The translations under genes were made by a program, and so were the position numbers. A DNA stretch of 64,000 nucleotides, taken from contig CANFNV010000003.1 of the NCBI GenBank assembly GCA_947448525.1, forward strand, positions 1 to 64,000, given 5' to 3'. A model generated the notes under the pieces. It was not told where the DNA came from. It saw only the letters and a list, made by a program, of their open reading frames with translations, and made no database searches. Origin of the DNA: Flavobacteriaceae bacterium. Lineage in GTDB: Bacteria > Bacteroidota > Bacteroidia > Flavobacteriales > Flavobacteriaceae. Position 1 is the first letter of the stretch; each line of letters starts with the position of its first letter. Below are positions 8,979 through 16,281 of the stretch, piece after piece.

Positions 8979-9275
8979 ATGAAAGATGTCAATTTAACTA
9001 GGATATACCTCCATATGGTAAAATTCTATGGGGTTAAGCGGTTTGAGGTTTTCTCGGATGTGGACCAAAAGTGGTTGAATCCAAAAGAAACCATGATTGA
9101 ATTCTTTTACGATACGACTAGAAAAGTGAATCATAAACGATTACAAAGAATCCTTGAAAGAGATATTAAAAATGTGAATAGTTTTTTTGTAGTAGTTGAA
9201 GATGATAAAATAATAATCCACATTGATTATTATAATAAAGTCGGATTATTTGATTTTGAATGGTGTAAAAATTAA
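8979..9275 (+). CDS. Small protein in operon with serine recombinase
   Basis: A 98-residue protein starting 2 bp after the recombinase stop, so surely co-transcribed. It is basic in the middle (RKVNHKRLQRILERDIKN) with beta-strand-like ends (SFFVVVEDDKIIIHIDYY). The pattern could be a small DNA- or protein-binding partner of the recombinase. No motif is recognised. A strong hairpin terminator follows at 9289. The second recombinase in this window also has a similar-sized gene directly after it, though the two small proteins do not look alike. Confidence 0.7.
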   Translation: MKDVNLTRIYLHMVKFYGVKRFEVFSDVDQKWLNPKETMIEFFYDTTRKVNHKRLQRILERDIKNVNSFFVVVEDDKIIIHIDYYNKVGLFDFEWCKN

Positions 9276-9288
9276 TTTAATAAATAAT

Positions 9289-9316
9289 AAAAGCAACTGA
9301 TTCAGTTGCTTTTATT
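9289..9316. terminator. Bidirectional hairpin terminator
   Basis: AAAAGCAACTGA and TCAGTTGCTTTT are perfectly complementary with A and T tails on both strands. The hairpin sits between the convergent recombinase operon and the subtilase gene. Confidence 0.8.
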
Positions 9317-9355
9317 ATTGTTATCTATTACTAAAATTCAAAATTAAAACTTTTG

Positions 9356-11809
9356 TTACGTTTCAATTTCAATTTCATTTTCGATTCTAATTGCTTCATA
9401 AATTTCTAAATTAGAATTTAATATTTCTATTGAAACAACTAATGAATAATTTACTTCACCTTTTGTTTTGTCCCACCCCTTGTGTCCCCTAACTGCAAAA
9501 CTCATGTCACTTGGTAATTCATGTGACTTAATAATTGTCCAGTCTTTTTGAACAGTACTGTTAGTTCTGCTAATTCCATTTACAACACCTGTTGTGTTAT
9601 TTTTAATTTTCCAATTCCAACCTGCCATTCCATTTCTTAAATCTTTATCATAAGCAGTTGTTTCTTCCTCTATTTCTTTTAGAACATAATCTTTAAAATC
9701 TTCAAAAGGTTCTGCAACTTTTGAGCTTGTCCAGTCAAGCCAGGAGGATAAATAAGATTTTGTTTTCTGCCTTGTTCGCCTCACTCTGGCTGTATATGAT
9801 AATGTGACTTCAATTAAGATGTCATATTCTTCTGCTGGAGACCTTAATGATTCTGGAATATTTAATGAATAAATATGACCTTCTTCTGCTCTTATTGTTC
9901 CTGTATTATAGAATGTCACTCTTTGATGCGTGTTTTTTGTAACTCTTTCCAAAGAGGGTACACCATATCCAAAACTCTTTATACTTTTCACTGTTGGGTT
10001 TTCAAAAAAAGTATTGGGAAGTCTTGCTCCTTGTACAACCAAAGCACGCAATAGATTTACATCTTCATCTGGATATAATTTTATTAATTGTGCAATAATA
10101 TATGATACTTTAGGAGTAGCAAATGATGTACCTACAATATCATTCCCTATGGCTGGGCCTCCATGCATCGTTGAACGAATTAGTTCTGGAGAAAGTTCTT
10201 CTTTAATAGAAACTATATTTCCTGTTTTAGAAAGAGCTAAGCCTCCTCCGTATTCAACCACATCTGGCTTAATCATTCCCCAAATGCCACTACCAATTCT
10301 CGAAAAAGGAGAAATTTCATTTTCTAATCCTAAAGATTCAAAATTAACTTCATCTAAAGCATTGTGATTTATAGACCCAACTGAAATAGCAAAACTACTT
10401 TGAGCTGGATTAGCAATTCTACAATTTGGCTCATCTAAATAATCTGGATAATTATTACCTCCATTAATATATCCACGAATAACTTCTCTTGACAAATTAC
10501 CTACCGAAATCAAAAAAAGAACTTTATTTCGATTTATAAGTGTATCAATTGTAGCTGCCCATGAAGACATATGTTTTAATCGTGATGGAGAATTAGAGTT
10601 TATGGAGAGATTGAAAATTTTACAATCGGAATTATCTTCTACAATTTGGGTCATTAACTCAGCTGGTAATTTATGTGTAAGCTTATTGCTGTCATCTAAC
10701 ACTCTTAAATTCCTAACAAAGCAAGGTAGTTTATATGGAGCTTCTATGTTGGATATTCCGTATGGATATAAGATAGCACCAGCAACTCTTGTCCCGTGTC
10801 CGCCATTTCCAACTTTATCTGCTGTTGAGTTATCCCCTTCAACGTAAGATTTTGAATTTGCTGAAATAATAGCTGGAGCGATATATCTATGTCCTTCCAT
10901 TATACCGCTATCAATAATTACAACTTCTGGAGCTGTAGCATCTGGACCAATTATTTCTATTTCAACTGCTCCTTCTCCCTCTGTTTCACTATCTATACCT
11001 GTAACTTCATCGATTTCTGAAACTTCAAACACAAAAGGGTAATTATAAACTAAATCTTTAAATCCTTTACCTGTGATTTCAATTTCACAACAAAAACTAT
11101 CATCAAGACTAATAATACCACTTGTTAAATTACCATAATGATTAATAAAAGCTTCAAATTCATCTTGTCGTTCTAAAAAACGTTCATCTCTTTCTCTTAA
11201 TTTTTGATTGTATCTCTCTAGATTTCTTTCATATAATCTAGTTTCAGGATTTGGTGCATTTCCAAGTGGCTTGTCAAAAGCTATGCCTACTTCTAATCTA
11301 TATATATTATCATCAACAATATCTCTCCAAGTAGATTTTAAATAATCAGAAAGAATGTATTCGGGTTTCCATTGATTCCCGTCAATTATTTCCCAAAAAT
11401 CTGCAATCTTTGCTCCTCCATGTTGTTCATTTAAAAATCTATTTATTTTTTCGTCAAGTGAAATAAAAGCATCTAGAGAAGCTCCAACAATATATCCTCC
11501 ATCCTCCTCTGAAATTACCTCAATCCCAAATTGTTTCAAATCAAAATCATACGTTATTATATCAGGATTTATTCTTAAAAAAACAGGAATAATATCTTTA
11601 TCCAAAGGAGCTAAATTAAGTTCTGCTCTTTTGTTAATTTCTCCTTGCCAGTTTGTCTTTATTTGATTTGTTTGACCTGAAAGATAGCCAAAGTGTCCTT
11701 GTTTATTGTTTTTGTTTTCTTCTGAACGTGGATTTGGGTTTCCTCCACCATGCAAACGAGGTTTTCCTGTAACTTTTTGAAGGAATTTTAAATGCGGAAA
11801 TTTCTCCAT
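9356..11809 (-). CDS. ietS: S8 subtilisin-like serine protease, IetS-like defence effector
   Basis: An 817-residue subtilase. The catalytic triad is visible: D300 in VVIIDSG, H338 in GGHGTRVAG and S562 in GTSFATP, with oxyanion N438 in LISVGN. About 290 residues precede the protease domain, and 220 residues of beta-rich sequence follow. No signal peptide is present, so it should act in the cytoplasm. It lies 8 bp downstream of an AAA ATPase gene on the same strand. ATPase followed by subtilase is the layout of the IetAS anti-phage system reported in a large defence-gene screen. Defence function here is inferred from that pairing; the target protein is unknown. Confidence 0.85.
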   Translation of the reverse strand: MEKFPHLKFLQKVTGKPRLHGGGNPNPRSEENKNNKQGHFGYLSGQTNQIKTNWQGEINKRAELNLAPLDKDIIPVFLRINPDIITYDFDLKQFGIEVISEEDGGYIVGASLDAFISLDEKINRFLNEQHGGAKIADFWEIIDGNQWKPEYILSDYLKSTWRDIVDDNIYRLEVGIAFDKPLGNAPNPETRLYERNLERYNQKLRERDERFLERQDEFEAFINHYGNLTSGIISLDDSFCCEIEITGKGFKDLVYNYPFVFEVSEIDEVTGIDSETEGEGAVEIEIIGPDATAPEVVIIDSGIMEGHRYIAPAIISANSKSYVEGDNSTADKVGNGGHGTRVAGAILYPYGISNIEAPYKLPCFVRNLRVLDDSNKLTHKLPAELMTQIVEDNSDCKIFNLSINSNSPSRLKHMSSWAATIDTLINRNKVLFLISVGNLSREVIRGYINGGNNYPDYLDEPNCRIANPAQSSFAISVGSINHNALDEVNFESLGLENEISPFSRIGSGIWGMIKPDVVEYGGGLALSKTGNIVSIKEELSPELIRSTMHGGPAIGNDIVGTSFATPKVSYIIAQLIKLYPDEDVNLLRALVVQGARLPNTFFENPTVKSIKSFGYGVPSLERVTKNTHQRVTFYNTGTIRAEEGHIYSLNIPESLRSPAEEYDILIEVTLSYTARVRRTRQKTKSYLSSWLDWTSSKVAEPFEDFKDYVLKEIEEETTAYDKDLRNGMAGWNWKIKNNTTGVVNGISRTNSTVQKDWTIIKSHELPSDMSFAVRGHKGWDKTKGEVNYSLVVSIEILNSNLEIYEAIRIENEIEIET

Positions 11810-11817
11810 AATCCAAA

Positions 11818-12828
11818 CTATTTGTTAAAAGCCAGATTTTCTTCTAATGCTTTATCCAAATCATCGGCAGAAATTTCTTTATGAGAATTGATAATTGATT
11901 TTTTTGCGGCATCATTAGCTATCTTAACAACTAAAGCATAAGATAGACCTTGCATATCTTTTGCGTAATTTTCAAGTTTAATCTTCTTATTAAGATTTAA
12001 TGCAGAAAAAGTTATTTTAAGTAAATCTACTATTTCGGTTTCATTTGGTTTTGGAAGTTCAATTATTTCATCAAATCTTCTAAATAAAGCCTTATCTAAA
12101 CTGCCTTCTAAATTAGTTGTAGCAATTAATATTCCTTGACCACTATATTCTTCTAATAGTCCTAAAACAATATTTACGATTCTATGAATCTCTCCGACAT
12201 CATTTGATTTTAGGTCTCTTTGCTTACCAATAATGTCAAATTCGTCTAATAAAAGTACGCAAGGGTATTTTTCAAGACTCTCAAACAACTTATTTAGGTT
12301 TGAAGCAGATTCTCCAAGATAAGATGAAATTATAGTGTCAAAACGAACCTTGTAAAATGGTAATCCTAAATCCCAAGCTATTCTTTCAGCTGTCATACTT
12401 TTACCACAGCCTGAACTTCCATAAAGAAGTATTTTTTGACGAGGTTTTAAGCCATGGTGAGCAAGTCTTTCTCTTGCAATATACTCCTTTTCAATTCTTA
12501 ATATTTTCTCTTCAACCGCTGAGGCCAAAATCATATCATGTCGTAAAAAATCATTTTCTATATGATTGGCTAAAGGTAACTTATAGCGTCTATCAGCTGG
12601 TATTAAAAAGACATCATCTCTTTCTCTAGCTAGCTTTAGGTTAGAATTTTGAGAAGGTTGTGAAACCTTTGCCAAATTACCTTCTAAAATAGTATCAAGT
12701 CTGTCAGCTAATTTAGCGTGTCCTTTTCTTCTTTCTTCTTGGATAATGGTATAGGCTATCCTTACCAAAGGTTCTTCTTTATTACCTTCGATAGATTTGA
12801 ATAATCTTGTAAGCAGAGTTTGATTCAT
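11818..12828 (-). CDS. ietA: AAA ATPase, IetA-like defence component
   Basis: A classical AAA ATPase of 336 residues. Counting from a TTG eight codons upstream, Walker A GSSGCGKS lies at 145-152, Walker B VLLLDEFD at 199-206, sensor Asn in ATTNLEG near 247 and arginine fingers in FRRFDE near 258. About 130 helical residues precede the ATPase. ATG at 12828 is the likely start, because the upstream TTG (12852) lies inside a TATATTTG promoter element. The subtilase gene follows after 8 bp, as in IetAS. In such systems the ATPase probably senses infection or delivers substrate to the protease; that is inference. Confidence 0.85.
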   Translation of the reverse strand: MNQTLLTRLFKSIEGNKEEPLVRIAYTIIQEERRKGHAKLADRLDTILEGNLAKVSQPSQNSNLKLARERDDVFLIPADRRYKLPLANHIENDFLRHDMILASAVEEKILRIEKEYIARERLAHHGLKPRQKILLYGSSGCGKSMTAERIAWDLGLPFYKVRFDTIISSYLGESASNLNKLFESLEKYPCVLLLDEFDIIGKQRDLKSNDVGEIHRIVNIVLGLLEEYSGQGILIATTNLEGSLDKALFRRFDEIIELPKPNETEIVDLLKITFSALNLNKKIKLENYAKDMQGLSYALVVKIANDAAKKSIINSHKEISADDLDKALEENLAFNK

Positions 12829-12849
12829 TTTAAAAATGATAATTTCGTT

Positions 12850-12857
12850 CAAATATA
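12850..12857 (-). promoter_or_regulatory. Promoter -7 element of the ATPase-subtilase operon
   Basis: Read on the minus strand this is TATATTTG, a perfect TAnnTTTG element. It ends 22 bp before the ATG at 12828, giving a short leader. A TTG inside the element is in frame with the gene but cannot be the start if transcription begins downstream of it. Confidence 0.6.
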
Positions 12858-12958
12858 CTAAAATATTAAATATTTTGAATTGCTATAATATATTATAATT
12901 GGGTTTTATAAAAAATTCTATGTTATATGCTATTAGTCTTCTATAAGATAAGTATAAA

Positions 12959-12980
12959 ACTTAGTTAACTAAGTGCACTT
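12959..12980. promoter_or_regulatory. Overlapping perfect palindromes upstream of a tRNA-type promoter
   Basis: A 16-bp perfect palindrome ACTTAGTTAACTAAGT (12959-12974) overlaps a 10-bp palindrome AAGTGCACTT (12971-12980). They end 28 bp upstream of the TATATTTG element at 13009, where a repressor or recombination accessory protein could bind. No copy was noticed elsewhere. Confidence 0.4.
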
Positions 12981-13008
12981 AATAAGTGGAAAAATGACAA
13001 AAAATGTT

Positions 13009-13016
13009 TATATTTG
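13009..13016 (+). promoter_or_regulatory. Strong Bacteroidota -7 element upstream of the tRNA remnant
   Basis: TATATTTG followed by CAC, the form also seen before housekeeping genes in this window. It would start transcription near 13021, about 10 nt before the 13031-13115 tRNA-like segment. Confidence 0.6.
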
Positions 13017-13030
13017 CACGGTTTTAAAAC

Positions 13031-13115
13031 GGTCTAGACTTGAATATCAGCTGATTGTGAATGTTTAATCCCACTCATAATCAGGTGGTCCCTGGTTCGA
13101 GCCCAGGTGGGACCA
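13031..13115 (+). pseudogene. tRNA gene with intact CAT-anticodon 3' half and aberrant 5' half
   Basis: The 3' half is textbook class I: anticodon loop CTCATAA (13074-13080), stem TCAGG, variable loop TGGTC, T-stem CCTGG, T-loop TTCGAGC, CCAGG, acceptor TGGGACC (13108-13114) and discriminator A. The 5' half does not fit: the five bases before the loop (TCCCA) cannot pair with TCAGG. A GGTC at 13031 could open the acceptor and CAGCTGATTG resembles a D-loop, but the total length is 85 nt, about 12 too many. It is either a chimeric attachment site left by an element to the left, with the true 5' half outside the window, or a decayed tRNA. The CAT anticodon means Met or lysidine-modified Ile. Confidence 0.6.
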
Positions 13116-13118
13116 CAA
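13103..13118 (+). repeat. Left attachment site of the 18-kb element (attL)
   Basis: CCAGGTGGGACCACAA, the 3' end of the tRNA T-arm and acceptor, recurs exactly at 31195-31210. A direct repeat of a tRNA 3' end with a tyrosine integrase next to the far copy is the hallmark of integrase-mediated insertion. Confidence 0.85.
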
Positions 13119-13120
13119 CA

Positions 13121-13157
13121 AAACCCTTGTAAGTATCAGTATTTACAAGGGTTTCTT
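13121..13157 (+). terminator. Hairpin terminator just inside the element's left end
   Basis: AAACCCTTGTAA (13121-13132) pairs with TTACAAGGGTTT (13143-13154). It would stop transcription arriving from the tRNA promoter and belongs to the element rather than to the original tRNA locus. Confidence 0.7.
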
Positions 13158-13165
13158 ATTAAAAA

Positions 13166-13201
13166 GTTGAGCAAAAAGTTGAGCAAAACACCGTGCTCAA
13201 C
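13166..13201 (+). repeat. Left-end 36-bp repeat, candidate integrase arm site
   Basis: Contains GTTGAGCA twice as a direct repeat and TGCTCAAC once as their inverted partner. A copy with 31 of 36 positions identical and the same orientation lies at 31084-31119, inside the other end. This layout suits binding sites for an integrase or excisionase. Confidence 0.65.
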
Positions 13202-13267
13202 TATTTTAAACTCCAGTATTTATAGTCTTTTTGAATTACATGAGATATTTATAATTAAAGATATCTT

Positions 13268-13486
13268 ATGAAAAAAACAAAAAAATCCAATTTAGTATTC
13301 ACTATTAATGTGAAAGATTTTAATTCTGATAAAGCTATTATTGAATATTTGAATGAAGCGATTAATACTTCTTTACAATTGAGTCGTGACAAGGAATTTA
13401 ATATAAGAATGAAGCAGGTTAATGGTTTTGAATTATCACTAAAAAACAATCTTAATATTTCAATAAATGATTGTAGTTGTAAGTAA
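13268..13486 (+). CDS. Small hypothetical protein at the element's left end
   Basis: A 72-residue basic protein, MKKTKKSNLVFTINVKDF and then amphipathic sequence ending in INDCSCK. The composition is plausible for a real small protein; the overlapping reverse frame is hydrophobic shadow sequence. It is the first gene inside the attL end of the element and is convergent with the next gene. A position next to attachment sites often suits an excisionase or regulator, but no HTH is clearly visible. Confidence 0.45.
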   Translation: MKKTKKSNLVFTINVKDFNSDKAIIEYLNEAINTSLQLSRDKEFNIRMKQVNGFELSLKNNLNISINDCSCK

Positions 13487-13516
13487 TTATATAACCTCTT
13501 CACATATATAATTTAG

Positions 13517-14113
13517 TTACCCCAATATTTCATAAAAATATCGCTCCTCTTTAGATGAATATATTGCTCCATCTTTTCCAAATTTCATGTCATATTCTTC
13601 AAGATGAATTCTGGACTCATTTTTTGTGTTTGGTTCGCAGATGATTGCAAGTTTATCTTCAATATCCCCCAGAACGAGCATATCTTTTGCACAATCAATC
13701 AAAAAATGTGCATGGTAGAAGTTGTCATTTGGGTTCATTTCGATTGTGTAAAACAAGATTATTTGATTTTTTTCCATTTGTAATGATTTGAGTTCCTCAA
13801 ATAAGAACCTCATCTTGTTTTTTAAATCCTCAATGGTGGAGCTTACAGGAACAATATTCCCAATGAAGTTCCAATGGTGATTTCTAACCCATTTTATAGT
13901 TTGTTCAAACTCTTTTAAACTTAATCGTCTTCTCTTTCTGAATAACTCATCCAATATTGAATGATGAATTAATCTGGTTGGAGAACCTGATATAGATTCT
14001 ATTGTTTTTATTTTTGACGAGTCAATATTCTTTATTCTTTTTTTGTAAGTTGATAAGGATATTGGATATAATTCTAATATCTCTATCTTTTTGTACCATT
14101 CTTTTGTTTGCAT
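13517..14113 (-). CDS. Putative HUH-type replication/mobilisation protein
   Basis: A 198-residue soluble protein. It carries a histidine-hydrophobic-histidine-like motif in FYHAHFLID (H134, H136) after a beta segment (ILFYTIEMNP), preceded by a WNFIGNIVP strand at 81-89. Downstream is YDMKFGKDGAIYSSK, in which Y174 or Y185 could be a catalytic tyrosine. This order (strand, HUH, Tyr with Lys) is that of rolling-circle Rep and small mobilisation enzymes. The central residue is Ala rather than a bulky hydrophobic, so the call is tentative. It could equally be a conserved accessory protein. It stands alone, divergent from the AbiE operon. Confidence 0.45.
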   Translation of the reverse strand: MQTKEWYKKIEILELYPISLSTYKKRIKNIDSSKIKTIESISGSPTRLIHHSILDELFRKRRRLSLKEFEQTIKWVRNHHWNFIGNIVPVSSTIEDLKNKMRFLFEELKSLQMEKNQIILFYTIEMNPNDNFYHAHFLIDCAKDMLVLGDIEDKLAIICEPNTKNESRIHLEEYDMKFGKDGAIYSSKEERYFYEILG

Positions 14114-14318
14114 AGTTAGTCTATCTTATTAATGTTAAGTTTATTTGATGGAAATTCACTCTCTGATATAGTAGAAACAAGCAATTAGATAATTTTAAAG
14201 AAATTATGTAACCACTTTATTTATTGACTTTCATCGCTAGAGTATTTATCTTTTTAATAAATAGATATCAGATTTTGAAAAGTCAAATTGATTTTGAATA
14301 TTTTTCGTTAAACATTCT

Positions 14319-14355
14319 TTTTCGTCCCAAATATTCATTAAATTTGGGACGAAAA
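14319..14355 (+). promoter_or_regulatory. AbiE promoter with 14-bp inverted-repeat operator
   Basis: TTTTCGTCCCAAAT (14319-14332) and its exact reverse complement (14342-14355) are separated by 9 bp. The right arm overlaps a TAAATTTG -7 element at 14339-14346. AbiEi antitoxins are known to repress their own operons by binding inverted repeats, so this is very likely that operator. Confidence 0.7.
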
Positions 14356-14384
14356 TAAAGTGTTTGTCTTTCGAAAAAATAAAA

Positions 14385-15005
14385 ATGGAAAATAATAAAT
14401 CATATATGGAAAGACCAATTGTAGAAAATAAGATTTTTGAATCACTTAAATCACGCCAAAAAGGCATTGTGATTTTCGTAAGTGATTTTTTAGATTATGG
14501 CAATTCTGAAAGTATTAAAAAAGCCCTTTTACGTTTAAACGAGAAGGGAACAATCGTTCGTTTAGCACACGGCATTTATTTGTATCCAAAACTTGATAAA
14601 GAATTAGGTGTTTTATTTCCATCTACAGAGGATATTGCTACGGCAATAGCGAGAAGAGATAAAGTAAGAATTATTCCAACAGGTGTTCAAGCATTGAACA
14701 AATTAGGATTGTCTACTCAAGTCCCTATGAAGTTAGTATACTTAACGGATGGGGGCACCCGAAATATTAAAGTAGGGAAGCGAACTATAAGTTTTAGGAA
14801 TACAAGTCCTAAAAATTTATTTATGAAAGGAGAAATAAGTAGTTTGGTAATTCAGGCATTAAAAACGATAGGAAATTCTAAATTGGACGATTCTACACTG
14901 CTAAAAATTCTAAAAATTCTTAAAAAAGAGAAAAAAGATAACATTATAAATGATGCCAAACTTGCTCCCGTATGGATATCTAAAATTTTAACACAAACAA
15001 TATGA
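14385..15005 (+). CDS. abiEi: AbiEi-like antitoxin / transcriptional regulator (DUF6088 type)
   Basis: A 206-residue antitoxin of a type IV abortive-infection pair. It has an N-terminal winged-helix region (FVSDFLDYGNSESIKKALLRL, followed by GTIVRLAHGIYLYPK) and a C-terminal domain with the LSTQVPMKLVYLTDG and KVGKRTISFRNTSPK segments typical of the DUF6088/AbiEi group. I use ATG 14385 rather than a TTG at 14364, which would lie too close to the promoter. The stop overlaps the next start by 4 bp (ATGA). It should bind the 14-bp inverted repeat at 14319-14355 and counter the AbiEii toxin. Confidence 0.85.
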   Translation: MENNKSYMERPIVENKIFESLKSRQKGIVIFVSDFLDYGNSESIKKALLRLNEKGTIVRLAHGIYLYPKLDKELGVLFPSTEDIATAIARRDKVRIIPTGVQALNKLGLSTQVPMKLVYLTDGGTRNIKVGKRTISFRNTSPKNLFMKGEISSLVIQALKTIGNSKLDDSTLLKILKILKKEKKDNIINDAKLAPVWISKILTQTI

Positions 15006-16009
15006 TGAATACAAATTGGCTAAAATTATCTAAAGAAAGAAAAATAGAAATACTTAATCAAGCTACAGAGTTAACAGGTTTGCCATCTATTGCCATTGAA
15101 AAAGATTGGTGGGTAACGTTAGCATTAAACGCATCATTTTCTCTCCCTTATAGTAAACATATGGTTTTTAAAGGAGGAACATCTTTAAGTAAAGGATGGA
15201 ATCTAATAGATAGGTTTTCAGAAGATGTTGATTTAGCAATTGACAGGAAATTTTTTGGTTTTGAAGGAGATATAAGTAAAACTCAAATAAAAAATTTAAG
15301 AAAATTATCTTGCGAATTCATATCAACCACTTTCCTTGAAGATTTAAAGAAAATCTTTATCGAGTGCGGAGCGATAAGTGAATGTGAATTGATTGCTCAG
15401 CCGGTGAACGATTCTGATAAAGACCCACAAGTAATAGAGATTCATTACAAGTCAGTGGTTGACAAATCCGAATATTTACCGCAAAGAGTATTGATAGAAG
15501 TAAGCTCTCGTTCCTTAATGGAACCAACTGAAGTAAGAGAAATCAATTCTATATTAAGTGATACTTTTTCTAATCAAACTTTTGCAACAGCTCCGTTTCA
15601 AGTTGCATCTGTCCTTCCTCAAAGAACATTTTTAGAAAAAGTTTTTTTACTTCACGAAGAGTTTTCTCAAAATAATCAGAAAATAAGAATTGAAAGACTT
15701 TCAAGACATTTGTATGATATAGAAAAATTAATGGATACTTCACACGGAGTTGATGCCTTAAAAAATTCTAAATTGTATAATAATATTGTTGCACATAGAG
15801 AAAAGTTTAATACTTTACGAGGACTCGATTATGCCAATCACGTTCCAAATAAAATCAATATCACCCCTCCTGAAAGTGTTATAAAAGATTATGAAATGGA
15901 TTATAGTGAAATGACTAAATTTATGATTTATGGTGAATTCTTGAAGTTTAAAAAATTAATTACTCGAATTATAGAATTGCAAACAAGGATAAATAATTTA
16001 GAAAATTAA
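15002..16009 (+). CDS. abiEii: AbiEii-like nucleotidyltransferase toxin
   Basis: A 335-residue nucleotidyltransferase-fold toxin. The family signature is clear: FKGGTSLSKGWNLI followed by RFSEDVDLAID, giving the GG-S/T and D-x-D metal-binding motifs near residues 53-82. The opening block ends in IEKDWWVTLAL, as in AbiEii/AbiGii proteins. The gene overlaps the AbiEi stop by four bases (ATGA), so synthesis is coupled. AbiE toxins are proposed to transfer nucleotides to RNA and halt growth on infection; AbiEi counters them mainly at the transcriptional or functional level. The pair probably stabilises the element and gives phage resistance. Confidence 0.9.
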   Translation: MMNTNWLKLSKERKIEILNQATELTGLPSIAIEKDWWVTLALNASFSLPYSKHMVFKGGTSLSKGWNLIDRFSEDVDLAIDRKFFGFEGDISKTQIKNLRKLSCEFISTTFLEDLKKIFIECGAISECELIAQPVNDSDKDPQVIEIHYKSVVDKSEYLPQRVLIEVSSRSLMEPTEVREINSILSDTFSNQTFATAPFQVASVLPQRTFLEKVFLLHEEFSQNNQKIRIERLSRHLYDIEKLMDTSHGVDALKNSKLYNNIVAHREKFNTLRGLDYANHVPNKINITPPESVIKDYEMDYSEMTKFMIYGEFLKFKKLITRIIELQTRINNLEN

Positions 16010-16236
16010 AAGTTGGATAGAAGTTAAAAATATTTTTTAAAGTGCTAAAGCAACCGACAGCAGAGATGAACTTGAAAGAGATATATTTAAATTTAATGAA
16101 ATTTGGCTCCAAAGAAAACAATGGAAATAACCTCATCACAAATCTTATGAAGTTATGATTTTAGGGTATACCTTTTTTTGTGATACATCAATACCCACTT
16201 ATTTAGCGTTTATTTAGCATTATTCATAGCGCAAAT

Positions 16237-16278
16237 TCACAATTATAGCTTGTAATTAGCTCTAACCTTAAATTGTGA
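16237..16278. promoter_or_regulatory. Inverted repeat upstream of serine recombinase 2
   Basis: TCACAATT (16237-16244) and AATTGTGA (16271-16278) are separated by 26 bp and end 3 bp before the recombinase ATG. The spacing suits a recombination site or an operator. The rest of the 272-bp gap from 16010 holds a short open stretch ending in FNEIWLQRKQWK (16040-16126), possibly the tail of a decayed gene. Confidence 0.4.
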
Positions 16279-16281
16279 GAT

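Noticed and set aside
9930..10367. Forward frame inside the subtilase gene
   Set aside because: Opposite strand of a clear protease with catalytic motifs; the translation has no family character.
13255..13503. 82-residue reverse frame opposite the small left-end gene
   Set aside because: Hydrophobic, low-complexity shadow of a Lys/Asn-rich forward gene; the forward frame is more protein-like.
14246..14467. Reverse frame across the AbiE promoter
   Set aside because: Covers the 14-bp operator and promoter and overlaps the AbiEi start; more likely noncoding.
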